A stretch of 63,666 nucleotides of DNA, taken from positions 1-63,666 of the forward strand of contig JABBAU010000008.1 of the NCBI GenBank assembly GCA_018607785.1, in the 5' to 3' direction. Positions 8,216 to 17,472 of this stretch are shown here, one piece after another; within the stretch, counting starts at the first letter, position 1; each line of letters begins with the position of its first letter. Origin of the DNA: Methylobacillus sp. Lineage in GTDB: Bacteria; Pseudomonadota; Gammaproteobacteria; Burkholderiales; Methylophilaceae. The notes beneath the pieces are model-generated. The model saw only the letters and a list, made by a program, of their open reading frames with translations. It did no database searches and was not told where the DNA came from. The position numbers and the translations under genes are program-made.

Positions 8216-10068
8216 CAAGTAAATTAATTAAAGCAGCGCAAGCTAAAGAGAAAAATGGGGAAATACATGCTGCCATAGAGCTTTATAAAGCAGCTTGGCG
8301 GGAAGATTCGAGAAATATATTTCTCCAAATTGAAATTGGCAACCTATATGCTTCGATCGAAGATTATGAAGAGGCAGCTGGTTTTTTTAGAAGAAGCCAT
8401 TATGCGTTAAAAGATAATAGCCATGTTATTGAAGCTTTAAGTTTTTGTTTAAACAAAATTGGTAATGCTTATTTTCGTGAGAGAAAGTTTGATATGGCTA
8501 CTAGCGCATTTGAGGAAGCGATTAGCTATAGTGAGCATAATGCCTCATATCTTTTTAATCTTGGGAACGCCCTATTCCATCAAGATAAATATAATGAGGC
8601 AATAAAAGTATACGAAAAATCTATTAAGCTAAATGAAGACCCTAATACCTTCAATAATCTAGGTAATGCTTTACAAAGAATCTATAAAACTGAAGAAGCC
8701 ATTAATGCTTATGAAAAGGCACTTTCAATAAATCCAAGTTTGACTCATACATTCATCCAACTAACCCATCTTAAGCAAAGCATTTGTTCATGGAATGGTA
8801 TTGAAGGCATGTTTTTAAAAATTAAGGAGATGACTGAAAATAAAATTAATGGAAAAATATCTCCCTTTGCTCTATTTTCAATGCCAGAAATTTTAAATAA
8901 AAATCATTTAAATGTTGCAAACGCGTGGTTAGAACAATCAAAAATTGAGATACTTAAGAAGTCAGATTTTAATAACAGAAAAAAAATTACCATTGGTTAT
9001 CTTTCTTCTGATTTTCGATTACACCCTCTTTATTATTTAATAAAAGATGTCTTAATAAATCATGACCGAGAGAAGTTTACAGTTAAGCTTTTTTACTCTG
9101 GGTTACAGGATGGCTCAGATCAATTAGAGGAATTTAAAAAAATAAGTGATGCTTATTTCAATATAACAGCAATGAATGATGAGAAAGTTATAGGCTTAAT
9201 GAAAGAGGAGATGGTTGATATATTAATTGATCTCACAGGGTATACACAAAATAGTCGATCATTTTTAGCTGCACAAAGACCAGCAAAATTTCATATAAAT
9301 TGGCTAGGGTATCCAGGCACTATGGGTGGGCTTGATAAGAAACCATTATATGACTATTTATTGGCGGATAAGTATGTCATCCCTGACTCAGAAAAGAGTA
9401 ATTATGCGGAAGATATTATGTATTTGAGCGGATGCTACCAACCCAATATTGCAAATAGGCCTTCACTTAGAGATGTTACAAAAAAAGATTATGGATTTAA
9501 AAATAGTGAACTTATCTTTGCATCATTTGGACAATCATTAAAAATTACAAAAGATATGTTTTCAGTATGGATGAGATTATTGCAAAAGGTTCCAAATTCA
9601 ATTTTGTGGCTTCTAACCACAAATAATGCTTGTGAAACTAACCTTCGCAGATTTGCTAAAGATGAATTTCAGATTACAGAGGATAGAATTATTTTTGCTA
9701 AAAAAGTAGATTTTGATGAGCATATCCAGCGACACCAAATCATTGATTTATTCCTTGATACATTCCCATATAATGCACATACTTCGGCAAGTGATGCGCT
9801 ATGGGCGGGTTGTCCTATCATCTCTCTTTCTGGGGAAACTTTTGCAAGTAGAGTTGCTGGTAGCATTCTTACTGAAATTGGTTGCCCAGAACTAATTGTT
9901 TCATCAATTGCTGAATATGAAGAAATGGCAATCGATTTAGCTATACATCCAGATAAACTCTCAGGATTGAAGCAAAAGATTTTAGCTCAAAAAGAAAGTA
10001 GTAATTTATTTAAGCCAAAAAATTTCACTTTAGACTTTGAAAGAAAATTAATAAATCTAATGGGCTAA
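8212..10068 (+). CDS. TPR-containing GT41 (O-GlcNAc-transferase-like/SPINDLY) glycosyltransferase
   Basis: A 618-aa protein. Roughly residues 5-190 form about five tetratricopeptide repeats, including an NLGNALFHQDKYNEAIKVYE unit. From about residue 255 a GT41 catalytic region follows: IGYLSSDFRLHPL, DILIDLTGYTQNSR and INWLGYPGTMG are family hallmarks. GT41 enzymes glycosylate Ser/Thr (or, in the HMW1C branch, Asn) of protein acceptors using UDP-sugars in the cytoplasm. It overlaps the previous gene by 4 nt and ends convergently with miaA, sharing CTAA. The acceptor is unknown, and no flagellin or adhesin gene is nearby. Confidence 0.85.
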   Translation: MTSKLIKAAQAKEKNGEIHAAIELYKAAWREDSRNIFLQIEIGNLYASIEDYEEAAGFFRRSHYALKDNSHVIEALSFCLNKIGNAYFRERKFDMATSAFEEAISYSEHNASYLFNLGNALFHQDKYNEAIKVYEKSIKLNEDPNTFNNLGNALQRIYKTEEAINAYEKALSINPSLTHTFIQLTHLKQSICSWNGIEGMFLKIKEMTENKINGKISPFALFSMPEILNKNHLNVANAWLEQSKIEILKKSDFNNRKKITIGYLSSDFRLHPLYYLIKDVLINHDREKFTVKLFYSGLQDGSDQLEEFKKISDAYFNITAMNDEKVIGLMKEEMVDILIDLTGYTQNSRSFLAAQRPAKFHINWLGYPGTMGGLDKKPLYDYLLADKYVIPDSEKSNYAEDIMYLSGCYQPNIANRPSLRDVTKKDYGFKNSELIFASFGQSLKITKDMFSVWMRLLQKVPNSILWLLTTNNACETNLRRFAKDEFQITEDRIIFAKKVDFDEHIQRHQIIDLFLDTFPYNAHTSASDALWAGCPIISLSGETFASRVAGSILTEIGCPELIVSSIAEYEEMAIDLAIHPDKLSGLKQKILAQKESSNLFKPKNFTLDFERKLINLMG

Positions 10069-10997
10069 TTTTCAAGAAATTTCTTTATTTTATTTATCAC
10101 TAAGGCGTCTTTTTTTTTATCAAATGGATCATAGAGAAGTAATCCATTCATACTTCTCATCCAAGTTAATTGCCTTTTAGCTAGCTGTCTTGTTGCAATT
10201 ACAATCATCTCTGTTAATTCCTCTATTTTAATTTTTTGATTTAGGGTATTAAATATTTGCCTATACCCAACAGATCTCATTGATGCATGATTTTTATTTA
10301 AATCTGGGTATTTTTCTACCAGGGCCTTAACCTCATTCAAAAAACCCTTTTCAAACATTTTCTCTGTTCTTAATTTAATTTTTTTATGAAGCTCATTCCT
10401 GTCTTTCGGCATTAAGCCTATTTTTAAAAAATTAAACTCAGACTGAGGTATTTTATTTTTATTATGAAAAGATGAAATTGGTTTACCACTTAAATAATAA
10501 ACCTCCATTGCTCTCGTGAGCCTTTGTTTATCATTTGGCATAATTTTTTTTGAGGATTCCGGATCTATTTTTTGTAACTTTTTATATAAATTATTTAGGC
10601 CAGATTGCTCTACCTCCTCATCTACCCTTTTTCTTATATCATCAGATGAGGATGGGATATCATCCATTGGATACTCTAAAGAATTAAAATAAAGCATCGT
10701 GCCACCGACAAGCATGGGTATATTTTTATTTTTAATAATCCCTTTTGAGACCTTAGATTCATCTTCTTTAAATCTGCTGACTGAGTAATTCTCTGTAGGT
10801 TTTATCAAATTTATTAAATGATGTGGATATTTTTTTAATTCAGATACACTTGGTTTTGCAGAGCCGATATCCATACCTTGATATATTTGTGCTGAATCTA
10901 CACTAATAATTTCGGTATTAAAATGATCATTTATGGTTTTTGCAAGTTCCGTTTTGCCTGAAGCAGTTGGACCTATGATAAATATCTTTTTGTTCAT
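10065..10997 (-). CDS. miaA: tRNA dimethylallyltransferase MiaA
   Basis: MiaA of 310 aa (usual length about 310-316). P-loop GPTASGKT is at residues 9-16, followed by the VDSAQIYQGMDIGSAKP block that places the catalytic Asp and substrate-binding residues. It transfers dimethylallyl from DMAPP to A37 of UNN-reading tRNAs, the first step of ms2i6A synthesis. It lies 4 nt after amiC, so it is cotranscribed with tsaE-amiC. In many proteobacteria mutL lies between the amidase and miaA; it is absent here. Confidence 0.96.
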   Translation of the reverse strand: MNKKIFIIGPTASGKTELAKTINDHFNTEIISVDSAQIYQGMDIGSAKPSVSELKKYPHHLINLIKPTENYSVSRFKEDESKVSKGIIKNKNIPMLVGGTMLYFNSLEYPMDDIPSSSDDIRKRVDEEVEQSGLNNLYKKLQKIDPESSKKIMPNDKQRLTRAMEVYYLSGKPISSFHNKNKIPQSEFNFLKIGLMPKDRNELHKKIKLRTEKMFEKGFLNEVKALVEKYPDLNKNHASMRSVGYRQIFNTLNQKIKIEELTEMIVIATRQLAKRQLTWMRSMNGLLLYDPFDKKKDALVINKIKKFLEN

Positions 10998-11001
10998 TTA
11001 A

Positions 11002-12222
11002 TTAATTATCAGGATCATTTGTTGAGGCAATGGAAACTCCAGACTTAATATATTCTTTGGTACCAAGATAAATTGCTTTAGCTAATTTATTTTGAAATTT
11101 AGCTGTTTTAAGTTGCTTTTCCTCTTGTGGGTTACTTAAGAAAGCAGCTTCAATCAGAATAGATGGGATATCCGGAGCCTTCAATACTGCAAATCCTGCT
11201 TGTTCTGGATACTTTTTATGAAGGTTATTAACTTTTTTAATTTCTTTTAAAACAAAGTTTGCGAGCTTGAGGCTGTCATTAATAGTTGCTGATTGTGAAA
11301 GATCTAATAAAGTTTTAGCTAGCAAAGGGTCTTTATCATCAATACTCACGCCCCCAATCAAATCTGCTTCATTTTCTTTATTGGCAATAAATTTAGCAAA
11401 AGCACTAGTGGCCCCCTTTTCTGAAAGTGCAAATACCGAAGAACCACTGACATTTCTTTTCCTAAAAGCATCGGCATGGATAGAAATAAAAATATCTGCT
11501 TTAACCTTTCTCGCTTTAGAAACTCTTTTCTTCAATGGGATAAAATAATCACTATCTCTCACTAAGTATGCTTTCATTTTAGGGTCAGCATTGATTAATT
11601 TACTTAATTTTTTTGCAATTTGAAGTACGATTTTCTTTTCCTTTGTTCCATATTTACCAATGGCCCCGGGGTCTTCTCCTCCATGACCAGCATCAATTGC
11701 AACGACAACTTGTTTTTTCTTTTTTGGCTTTTCTTTTATTACTGGTGTTTTCTTTTGTTCAATTTGTTTTTTTTCTATTTTATTTAGGAGGTTAGATAAT
11801 TTATCATTTGACGCAGGATAAACATCAATAACCAACCTATCTTTATAGGGAGCAACTGGAGGTAGTGAGAAAATCTTTACCCTGGCAGACTTTTTTAGGT
11901 CAATAACTATCCTCGAAACTTTTGGTGTGAACTGCCCAACACGTATATTTAAAATATTTGGATCATTTTGCTTTAACTTTGAAGAGAGATCTTTTAAAGC
12001 TTTATTCACAGATATCCCTTTTAAATCAATTACGATTCTTTCAGGGTTCTTTAGCATCATCTGGTCATTGTTTATTTTGGCAGATGATTCAATCGTTATT
12101 CTAGTGTAATCTGGAGCGGGCCATAAGCGAGTTTCTTTGACTTCATTTGCTGAAAAGCTATTAAATGAGCTAATTAATAATAAAATAAATAAAATACAAT
12201 GTTTCAAACTAATCCTCTGCAA
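11002..12222 (-). CDS. amiC: N-acetylmuramoyl-L-alanine amidase (AmiC type, AMIN + Amidase_3)
   Basis: Periplasmic zinc amidase of 406 aa that cleaves septal peptidoglycan during cell separation. An N-terminal signal peptide (about 1-25) is followed by an AMIN domain (about 30-135), a Lys-rich linker (150-170) and the Amidase_3 domain. Zinc and catalytic residues visible are H180 (IDAGHGG), E195, H249 (SIHADA) and E358 (LIEAAF). The start overlaps the end of tsaE by 19 nt. The AMIN domain should direct it to the septum or to peptidoglycan; activation usually needs an EnvC/NlpD-type protein, not seen here. Confidence 0.94.
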   Translation of the reverse strand: MQRISLKHCILFILLLISSFNSFSANEVKETRLWPAPDYTRITIESSAKINNDQMMLKNPERIVIDLKGISVNKALKDLSSKLKQNDPNILNIRVGQFTPKVSRIVIDLKKSARVKIFSLPPVAPYKDRLVIDVYPASNDKLSNLLNKIEKKQIEQKKTPVIKEKPKKKKQVVVAIDAGHGGEDPGAIGKYGTKEKKIVLQIAKKLSKLINADPKMKAYLVRDSDYFIPLKKRVSKARKVKADIFISIHADAFRKRNVSGSSVFALSEKGATSAFAKFIANKENEADLIGGVSIDDKDPLLAKTLLDLSQSATINDSLKLANFVLKEIKKVNNLHKKYPEQAGFAVLKAPDIPSILIEAAFLSNPQEEKQLKTAKFQNKLAKAIYLGTKEYIKSGVSIASTNDPDN

Positions 12223-12668
12223 ATTACCTCACCCTTTTTTGATTTTGCTCTAATAAACGCCGTTCTACTAATCTCATTATCGTAAATCATTTCAATCTCG
12301 ATATCAGGAGAACATAAGATACCATCAGCTTTTTCTGGCCACTCTATAATTGTTATATCATGTTCATTTATATACTCATTAAATCCTGCAGAAAGCCATT
12401 CCTCTGGAGTTTGAAATCGATATAAATCAAAATGGTTAAAATTCATAGCTCCAATATTGTAATGTTCAAACAAACTGTATGAAGGACTTTTAACTTTACC
12501 TTTGTAGCCCAGGCCAAAAAATATTGACCTTACAAGATGTGTTTTTCCTACCCCCAAATCTCCTTTAAGAAAAAATAATAATCCTGGGGAGAGTATTTTT
12601 GATAGTTTTAAACCTAATTCTGATGTATTTTTTTCATTTTCTAAAAAAATTGAAATCTCTTTATTCAT
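12204..12668 (-). CDS. tsaE: tRNA t6A synthesis ATPase TsaE
   Basis: Small ATPase of 154 aa with Walker A GDLGVGKT at residues 36-43 and the typical FDLYRF and IIEWPE motifs of YjeE/TsaE. It drives the TsaB-TsaD complex that transfers threonylcarbamoyl to A37 of ANN-decoding tRNAs. It is the first gene of the minus-strand tsaE-amiC-miaA operon and lies only 24 bp from the divergent queG start, so both promoters must share a tiny intergenic space or lie inside coding sequence. The tsaE-amidase-miaA order is conserved with gammaproteobacteria. Confidence 0.95.
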   Translation of the reverse strand: MNKEISIFLENEKNTSELGLKLSKILSPGLLFFLKGDLGVGKTHLVRSIFFGLGYKGKVKSPSYSLFEHYNIGAMNFNHFDLYRFQTPEEWLSAGFNEYINEHDITIIEWPEKADGILCSPDIEIEMIYDNEISRTAFIRAKSKKGEVICRGLV

Positions 12669-12692
12669 GTTTTTAGTTTATTATTTTTAACT

Positions 12693-13766
12693 ATGAATGA
12701 ACAGATAATCATGAAGAGAATTGCAAAAAAAATTAAAAGCATTGGTTTGGGCTTAGGATTTGATCAGATTGGTATATCTGATATTAATTTAGAACATGCA
12801 AAAAAACCTTACCAAGATTGGATAAAATCAAACTTTCAGGGGGATATGAGTTATTTAAAGCGGCATAGTGATCTTAAATTTAATCCAAAAAAATTAGTCC
12901 CAAACACTTTAAGAGTGATTAGTGCAAGAATTGATTACTTTCCAAACGACAGAAACACAAGGTCAACTTTAAAGAATAAAGACAAGGCTTACATATCAAG
13001 GTATGCATTAGGAAGAGATTATCATAAGGTGATCAGATCCAAATTAAAAAAACTGAGTGAAAAAATAAAAGCTGAGGTTAAAGAACATTCAGTTGAGTTT
13101 AGAGTTTTTACAGATAGCGCCCCTGTTTTAGAGGTTGAGTTAGCAGAAAAAGCAGGCTTGGGTTGGCGAGGAAAGCATACGTTGTTAATAAATAAAGATC
13201 ATGGGTCTTGGTTTTTTTTGGGTGAAATTTTTATTAATCTTCCGCTTCCCACTGATAGTAAATTAAGTAATCACTGTGGTTCATGTAAAGCATGTATTGA
13301 TATATGCCCAACAAAGGCAATTATCGCTCCATATAAGCTTGATGCAAGAAAATGCATCTCTTACCTAACAATCGAGCACAAAGGTGTTATACCGTTAGAG
13401 TATAGAAAGGCTATTGGTAATCGAATTTATGGTTGTGATGATTGCCAATTAATTTGCCCCTGGAATAAATATAGTAAAGTAACAAACGAGCATGATTTTT
13501 TAATCAGAAAAAACTTGCACACCATTTCATTGATAGAAAGCTTTAAATTATCAAAGGAAAAATTTGAAACGCTATTTAATGGAAGTGCTATTCTCAGATT
13601 GGGCTACGAGCGTTGGTTAAGAAATATTGCCATAGGCTTAGGTAATGCAAAAAAATCAAAAGAGATTTTATTATTACTTAATAAAAGATTATCAGATACC
13701 TCTCCAATGGTTAAAGAACATATTAATTGGGCTATAAAAGAACAATCAGATAAAAACTTGCAATAA
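12693..13766 (+). CDS. queG: Epoxyqueuosine reductase QueG
   Basis: QueG of 357 aa, the cobalamin- and Fe-S-dependent enzyme that reduces epoxyqueuosine to queuosine in the wobble position of GUN-decoding tRNAs. The catalytic FTDSAP motif (D141), a first 4Fe-4S ligand set (C195, C198, C201, C205) and a second CDDCQLICPWN set are visible. The HEAT-like C-terminal extension is consistent with the family. Two ATG codons (12693 and 12711) could start it; neither has a good Shine-Dalgarno. QueD is also in this window (23269), supporting a functional queuosine pathway. Confidence 0.95.
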   Translation: MNEQIIMKRIAKKIKSIGLGLGFDQIGISDINLEHAKKPYQDWIKSNFQGDMSYLKRHSDLKFNPKKLVPNTLRVISARIDYFPNDRNTRSTLKNKDKAYISRYALGRDYHKVIRSKLKKLSEKIKAEVKEHSVEFRVFTDSAPVLEVELAEKAGLGWRGKHTLLINKDHGSWFFLGEIFINLPLPTDSKLSNHCGSCKACIDICPTKAIIAPYKLDARKCISYLTIEHKGVIPLEYRKAIGNRIYGCDDCQLICPWNKYSKVTNEHDFLIRKNLHTISLIESFKLSKEKFETLFNGSAILRLGYERWLRNIAIGLGNAKKSKEILLLLNKRLSDTSPMVKEHINWAIKEQSDKNLQ

Positions 13767-13817
13767 AAATTAAGCAAAGTTTGGTACAATACTGCCCATC
13801 GAAAAAAAAAATATCAT

Positions 13818-15470
13818 ATGGCCGAAATAACAAAAACAGCTGAGTGGCGCGCACTAGAAAATCATTTTAAAGATATAAAAAACTCTCATATGAGAGATTT
13901 GTTTATGAGCGACCCTGAAAGGTTTGATAAAAATCATCTTCAGTTAAATGATTTTTTGTTTGATTTTTCTAAAAATCGAATTACGGACGAAACGAAAAAA
14001 TTACTCATCGCACTTGCAGAAAAAGCTGGCCTTCAAGATTGGCGAGGTCGTTTATTCTCAGGTGAAAAAATAAACTTTACTGAAAATCGAGCAGCACTTC
14101 ATATAGCCTTAAGAAACCGTGCGAATAAACCTATCAAGGTTGACGGTGAAGATGTAATGCCCTTAGTAAATCACGAACTTTCAAAGATTAGAAAGTTATC
14201 TGAAGAAATAAGGAGTGGAGTTTGGAAGGGATTTAGCGGAAAAAAAATAAAGTCTATTGTAAATATTGGAATTGGTGGATCAGACCTTGGTCCGTCGATG
14301 GTTTGCGATGCACTAAGACCTTTTGGATCTGAGGACATATCTCCTTATTTTGTATCTAATGTGGATGCAGCAGACTTATCACAAACTCTTGAAAAATGTG
14401 ACCCTGAAACAACACTATTTATAGTTGCTTCAAAAACTTTTTCTACTCAGGAAACTATGACTAATGCATTTTCCGCAAGAGACTGGTTTATAAAAAAAGC
14501 TAAAAATAATGAGTTTATAAAAAATCACTTTGTTGCTATTTCAAGTAATGAGAAAGCCGCTGAAGACTTTGGAATTCATGCTGAAAATGTATTTGTTTTA
14601 TGGGATTGGGTTGGTGGTCGATATTCTATGTGGTCATCAATTGGATTGTCGATAGCTATTTTTATTGGAATGGAAAATTTTGAACAAATTCTTGAGGGAG
14701 GTTATGAAGCTGATAATCATTTCATATCTGCACCCTTAGAAGAAAATATTCCTGTAATGATGGCACTTATTGGTATTTGGTATATCAATTTTTTTAATTT
14801 TTCTACTTTTGCAGTTCTACCATATGATCATTGTTTAGCTAAATTACCCTCTTATCTTCAACAAGCAGATATGGAAAGCAATGGGAAATTTATTGGGCGT
14901 GATAACAAAAAAGTATGTCAAAAGACCGGGCCTATTCTTTGGGGTGAAGCTGGAACTAATGGGCAGCATGCTTTCTATCAGCTTCTTCATCAAGGAACTC
15001 AAATTACTCCTTGTGATTTTATTATGCCTTTGCACTCGAACTATAAGCTAGCAGATGACAAAAATGATCATCATAAAATTCTTCAAGCTAATTTTATTGC
15101 TCAAACACAATCTTTAATGATCGGTAAAAGTATATCTGATGTAGAAAATGAAATGAAAAATGAAATTATGGATAACCCTAGTTTAAAGAATCTAGTTTCT
15201 CATCGTATATTTGAAGGAAATAGGCCCTCAAATTCGATATTATTTGAGTCCTTATCTCCTAAATCTTTAGGAAGACTAATTGCAATTTATGAGCATAAAA
15301 TATTTACCCAAGGCATTATTTGGAATATCAACTCGTTTGATCAATGGGGTGTTGAATATGGAAAACAAATAGCCAAACTTGTTTTGCCAAAACTTGAATC
15401 AAAACAGCATTCAGAAACATTCGATTCATCAACTAATAATCTAATAAACTACATAAATAATAATACTTAA
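13818..15470 (+). CDS. pgi: Glucose-6-phosphate isomerase
   Basis: Pgi of 550 aa, matching the long bacterial form. Family signatures NIGIGGSDLGP, GGRYSMWSSIGLS and TNGQHAFYQLLHQG (active-site His) are visible. In a RuMP methylotroph it converts the fructose-6-phosphate made by Hps/Hpi to glucose-6-phosphate, feeding the oxidative cycle and the Entner-Doudoroff branch as well as envelope sugars. It starts about 50 bp after queG and converges on sppA with a 4-bp gap. Confidence 0.97.
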   Translation: MAEITKTAEWRALENHFKDIKNSHMRDLFMSDPERFDKNHLQLNDFLFDFSKNRITDETKKLLIALAEKAGLQDWRGRLFSGEKINFTENRAALHIALRNRANKPIKVDGEDVMPLVNHELSKIRKLSEEIRSGVWKGFSGKKIKSIVNIGIGGSDLGPSMVCDALRPFGSEDISPYFVSNVDAADLSQTLEKCDPETTLFIVASKTFSTQETMTNAFSARDWFIKKAKNNEFIKNHFVAISSNEKAAEDFGIHAENVFVLWDWVGGRYSMWSSIGLSIAIFIGMENFEQILEGGYEADNHFISAPLEENIPVMMALIGIWYINFFNFSTFAVLPYDHCLAKLPSYLQQADMESNGKFIGRDNKKVCQKTGPILWGEAGTNGQHAFYQLLHQGTQITPCDFIMPLHSNYKLADDKNDHHKILQANFIAQTQSLMIGKSISDVENEMKNEIMDNPSLKNLVSHRIFEGNRPSNSILFESLSPKSLGRLIAIYEHKIFTQGIIWNINSFDQWGVEYGKQIAKLVLPKLESKQHSETFDSSTNNLINYINNNT

Positions 15471-15474
15471 ACTA

Positions 15475-16431
15475 TTATTTTATAACAGTATTATTTTTTA
15501 TTTTATTAATAATAGTACTACTAAAAGAAGTCCCAATACCGGCACCAAATTTCTCTGCGAGTCTTTCTCCAAACGAGGCTTTAGTTGTAAAGTCAATGAT
15601 ATTTTCATTGCCTACAATATCACGAGCAACCGACCTAATAGAACCTAGGTTATCTACTAAACCTAATTTAATTGCTGAATTACCATCCCAAAACAAACCT
15701 GAAAATATTTGAGGATCATTTGCTAGGCGCTCGCCTCTCCCTTCTTTAACTACCGCGATAAATTGTTCATGAATTTCATTTAAGAGGTTTTGAACAAATT
15801 CTTCTTGCTCTGGAACGATGGGGAGAAAAGGATCTAGCATGCCTTTGTTTTTACCTGCTGTTAACAAACGACGCTCCACACCAATATTCTTTATTAATTC
15901 TTCAAGACCAAAACCATCCATGCGAACCCCTATAGACCCTACAATACTTGCTTTATTTACAAATATTTGATCTGCAGCTACGGCTATATAGTAGCCACCA
16001 GATGCACAAATATCCTCTACCACTGCGTATATTGGAATATCTGGATAAGTTACTTTATATCTTTTAATTTCATCATTTATAATTCCTGATTGAACAGGGC
16101 TTCCACCAGGGCTATTGATTGACAAAATAACAGCCTCTGTTCCCTGATGATCGTAAGCTTCCTTTAACCCTTTAATTACATCATCTGCATTTACCTCTAG
16201 ATTTGATCCAATAACACCGTCAAGCTTCACAAGGGCGGTGATTTTTTCATTTGAAGGTATACCTGTAGGTGAAATTGAATTAAATCCATAAATAATGATG
16301 CCAATATATAAAAGCGTGATTAGTTTAAAGAATATACCCCAGCGCCTTGCCCTTCTCTGCTCTATTAGTGAATTTGATGCAATCTTTTCAATTGTCTTTT
16401 GTTCCCAATTATCTTTCTTATTTTCAGCCAT
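15475..16431 (-). CDS. sppA: Signal peptide peptidase SppA (S49 family, short form)
   Basis: Membrane-anchored serine protease of 318 aa. One N-terminal transmembrane segment lies at about residues 33-52, then the S49 domain with ICASGGYY (nucleophile S144) and a general-base Lys at 194-196 in TAGKNKG. This is the short single-domain form rather than the 618-aa E. coli form. It degrades leftover signal peptides at the inner membrane. It is the last gene of the rluC-HAD-Rieske-sppA string, 16 nt after the Rieske gene, an order common in Betaproteobacteria. Confidence 0.94.
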   Translation of the reverse strand: MAENKKDNWEQKTIEKIASNSLIEQRRARRWGIFFKLITLLYIGIIIYGFNSISPTGIPSNEKITALVKLDGVIGSNLEVNADDVIKGLKEAYDHQGTEAVILSINSPGGSPVQSGIINDEIKRYKVTYPDIPIYAVVEDICASGGYYIAVAADQIFVNKASIVGSIGVRMDGFGLEELIKNIGVERRLLTAGKNKGMLDPFLPIVPEQEEFVQNLLNEIHEQFIAVVKEGRGERLANDPQIFSGLFWDGNSAIKLGLVDNLGSIRSVARDIVGNENIIDFTTKASFGERLAEKFGAGIGTSFSSTIINKIKNNTVIK

Positions 16432-16447
16432 ATTTTTTATATCCTTA

Positions 16448-16789
16448 CTAATCTAAAAAAACCACTACTTCATTTTTTTTTTCTAACACTTTTAGTTCAA
16501 TTAAACTTTTTCCTTTACACGGTCCAGAGATACATTCGCCTGTGGATGGCAAGTAAACTGCTCCATGAGTTGCGCAAACAATAAATTTTTTATCCTCATC
16601 AAAAAATTCATTTGGTTGCCAATCAAGGCAAACATCCATATGCCTGCATTGATTTAGGTAAGCTTTAAATTCACCGTCAAACCAAACCAAAAAACCCTGC
16701 TCTTTGTTTTCTGCAGAGGGAATATCAAATAAAATTGTATCCGCAGATTTTTTAAAATTATTTTTATTAATAATAACAGAGTTATCCAT
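16448..16789 (-). CDS. Rieske [2Fe-2S] domain protein
   Basis: Small soluble protein of 113 aa with one Rieske centre: C48-x-H50 and C72-x2-H75, spaced as in ferredoxin-like Rieske proteins. No transmembrane segment or catalytic domain is present, so it resembles a Rieske ferredoxin-type electron carrier. It overlaps the upstream HAD phosphatase by 8 nt and precedes sppA. This HAD-Rieske-SppA arrangement recurs in Betaproteobacteria, but the electron-transfer partner is unknown. Confidence 0.9.
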   Translation of the reverse strand: MDNSVIINKNNFKKSADTILFDIPSAENKEQGFLVWFDGEFKAYLNQCRHMDVCLDWQPNEFFDEDKKFIVCATHGAVYLPSTGECISGPCKGKSLIELKVLEKKNEVVVFLD

Positions 16790-17438
16790 GCCTTCTTATC
16801 CAATCAAATATTAGATTTGCATGGTCAACGAAACCTATTGGACTATATACTGATAATGCATCTTTATTATGGGCTCCATAGGTAACTGCAAGAGATGCAA
16901 TCCCCGCATTTTTTGCCATCTGTAAATCATGAATTGAATCTCCAATTAATATACTTTTTTCCGGCTCAATAATTAATTCATCCATAATTTCTTTACACAT
17001 TTGAGGATGAGGCTTTGAAAAACAATCATCAGAGGTCTTTGTAATACTTATATTATCTTTAATTGAAGTTTGCTTAAGGCAACTATCCAAGTAGTTTCTT
17101 CCGCCCCCTGTTGCGATTGCAATTTTATATCCCGATCTAAATAGCTCTTTAATGCCTAACTCAACTCCATCAAATAATTTAAGTGTATTACAATTTTTAT
17201 TGTATAAGTTGATGTATGAATTTAAAATTGATTCACTAGCGCTTTGATCCTTCTCTCTTAAGAGAATATCAAAAGCTTGGCTAAGCTTAATTCCAAGAAT
17301 ATCAGCAACTTCACCTCTTGTCGGTGGTTTTATATTATGAAGAATGAAAGACTGGATCATTAGATCAGTTATATGGCCAACTGAATCGGATAATGTCCCA
17401 TCCCAATCAAAAATAATTAATTCAAATCGTGATTTCAT
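16782..17438 (-). CDS. HAD-superfamily phosphatase, phosphoglycolate-phosphatase-like
   Basis: HAD hydrolase of 218 aa with the nucleophile and acid residues D11 and D13 (FDWDGTLSDS), an alpha-helical cap and the third and fourth motifs SKPHP and LIGDSIHDLQMA. The fold is that of Gph/PGP-type phosphatases. Cytoplasmic dephosphorylation of a small phosphorylated metabolite, such as 2-phosphoglycolate or a nucleotide, is likely, but the substrate cannot be read from sequence. It lies 34 nt after rluC and overlaps the Rieske gene by 8 nt. Confidence 0.88.
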   Translation of the reverse strand: MKSRFELIIFDWDGTLSDSVGHITDLMIQSFILHNIKPPTRGEVADILGIKLSQAFDILLREKDQSASESILNSYINLYNKNCNTLKLFDGVELGIKELFRSGYKIAIATGGGRNYLDSCLKQTSIKDNISITKTSDDCFSKPHPQMCKEIMDELIIEPEKSILIGDSIHDLQMAKNAGIASLAVTYGAHNKDALSVYSPIGFVDHANLIFDWIRRHG

Positions 17439-17472
17439 AAAATATTTATTTTAATAGCTATTTTGCTTAAGA

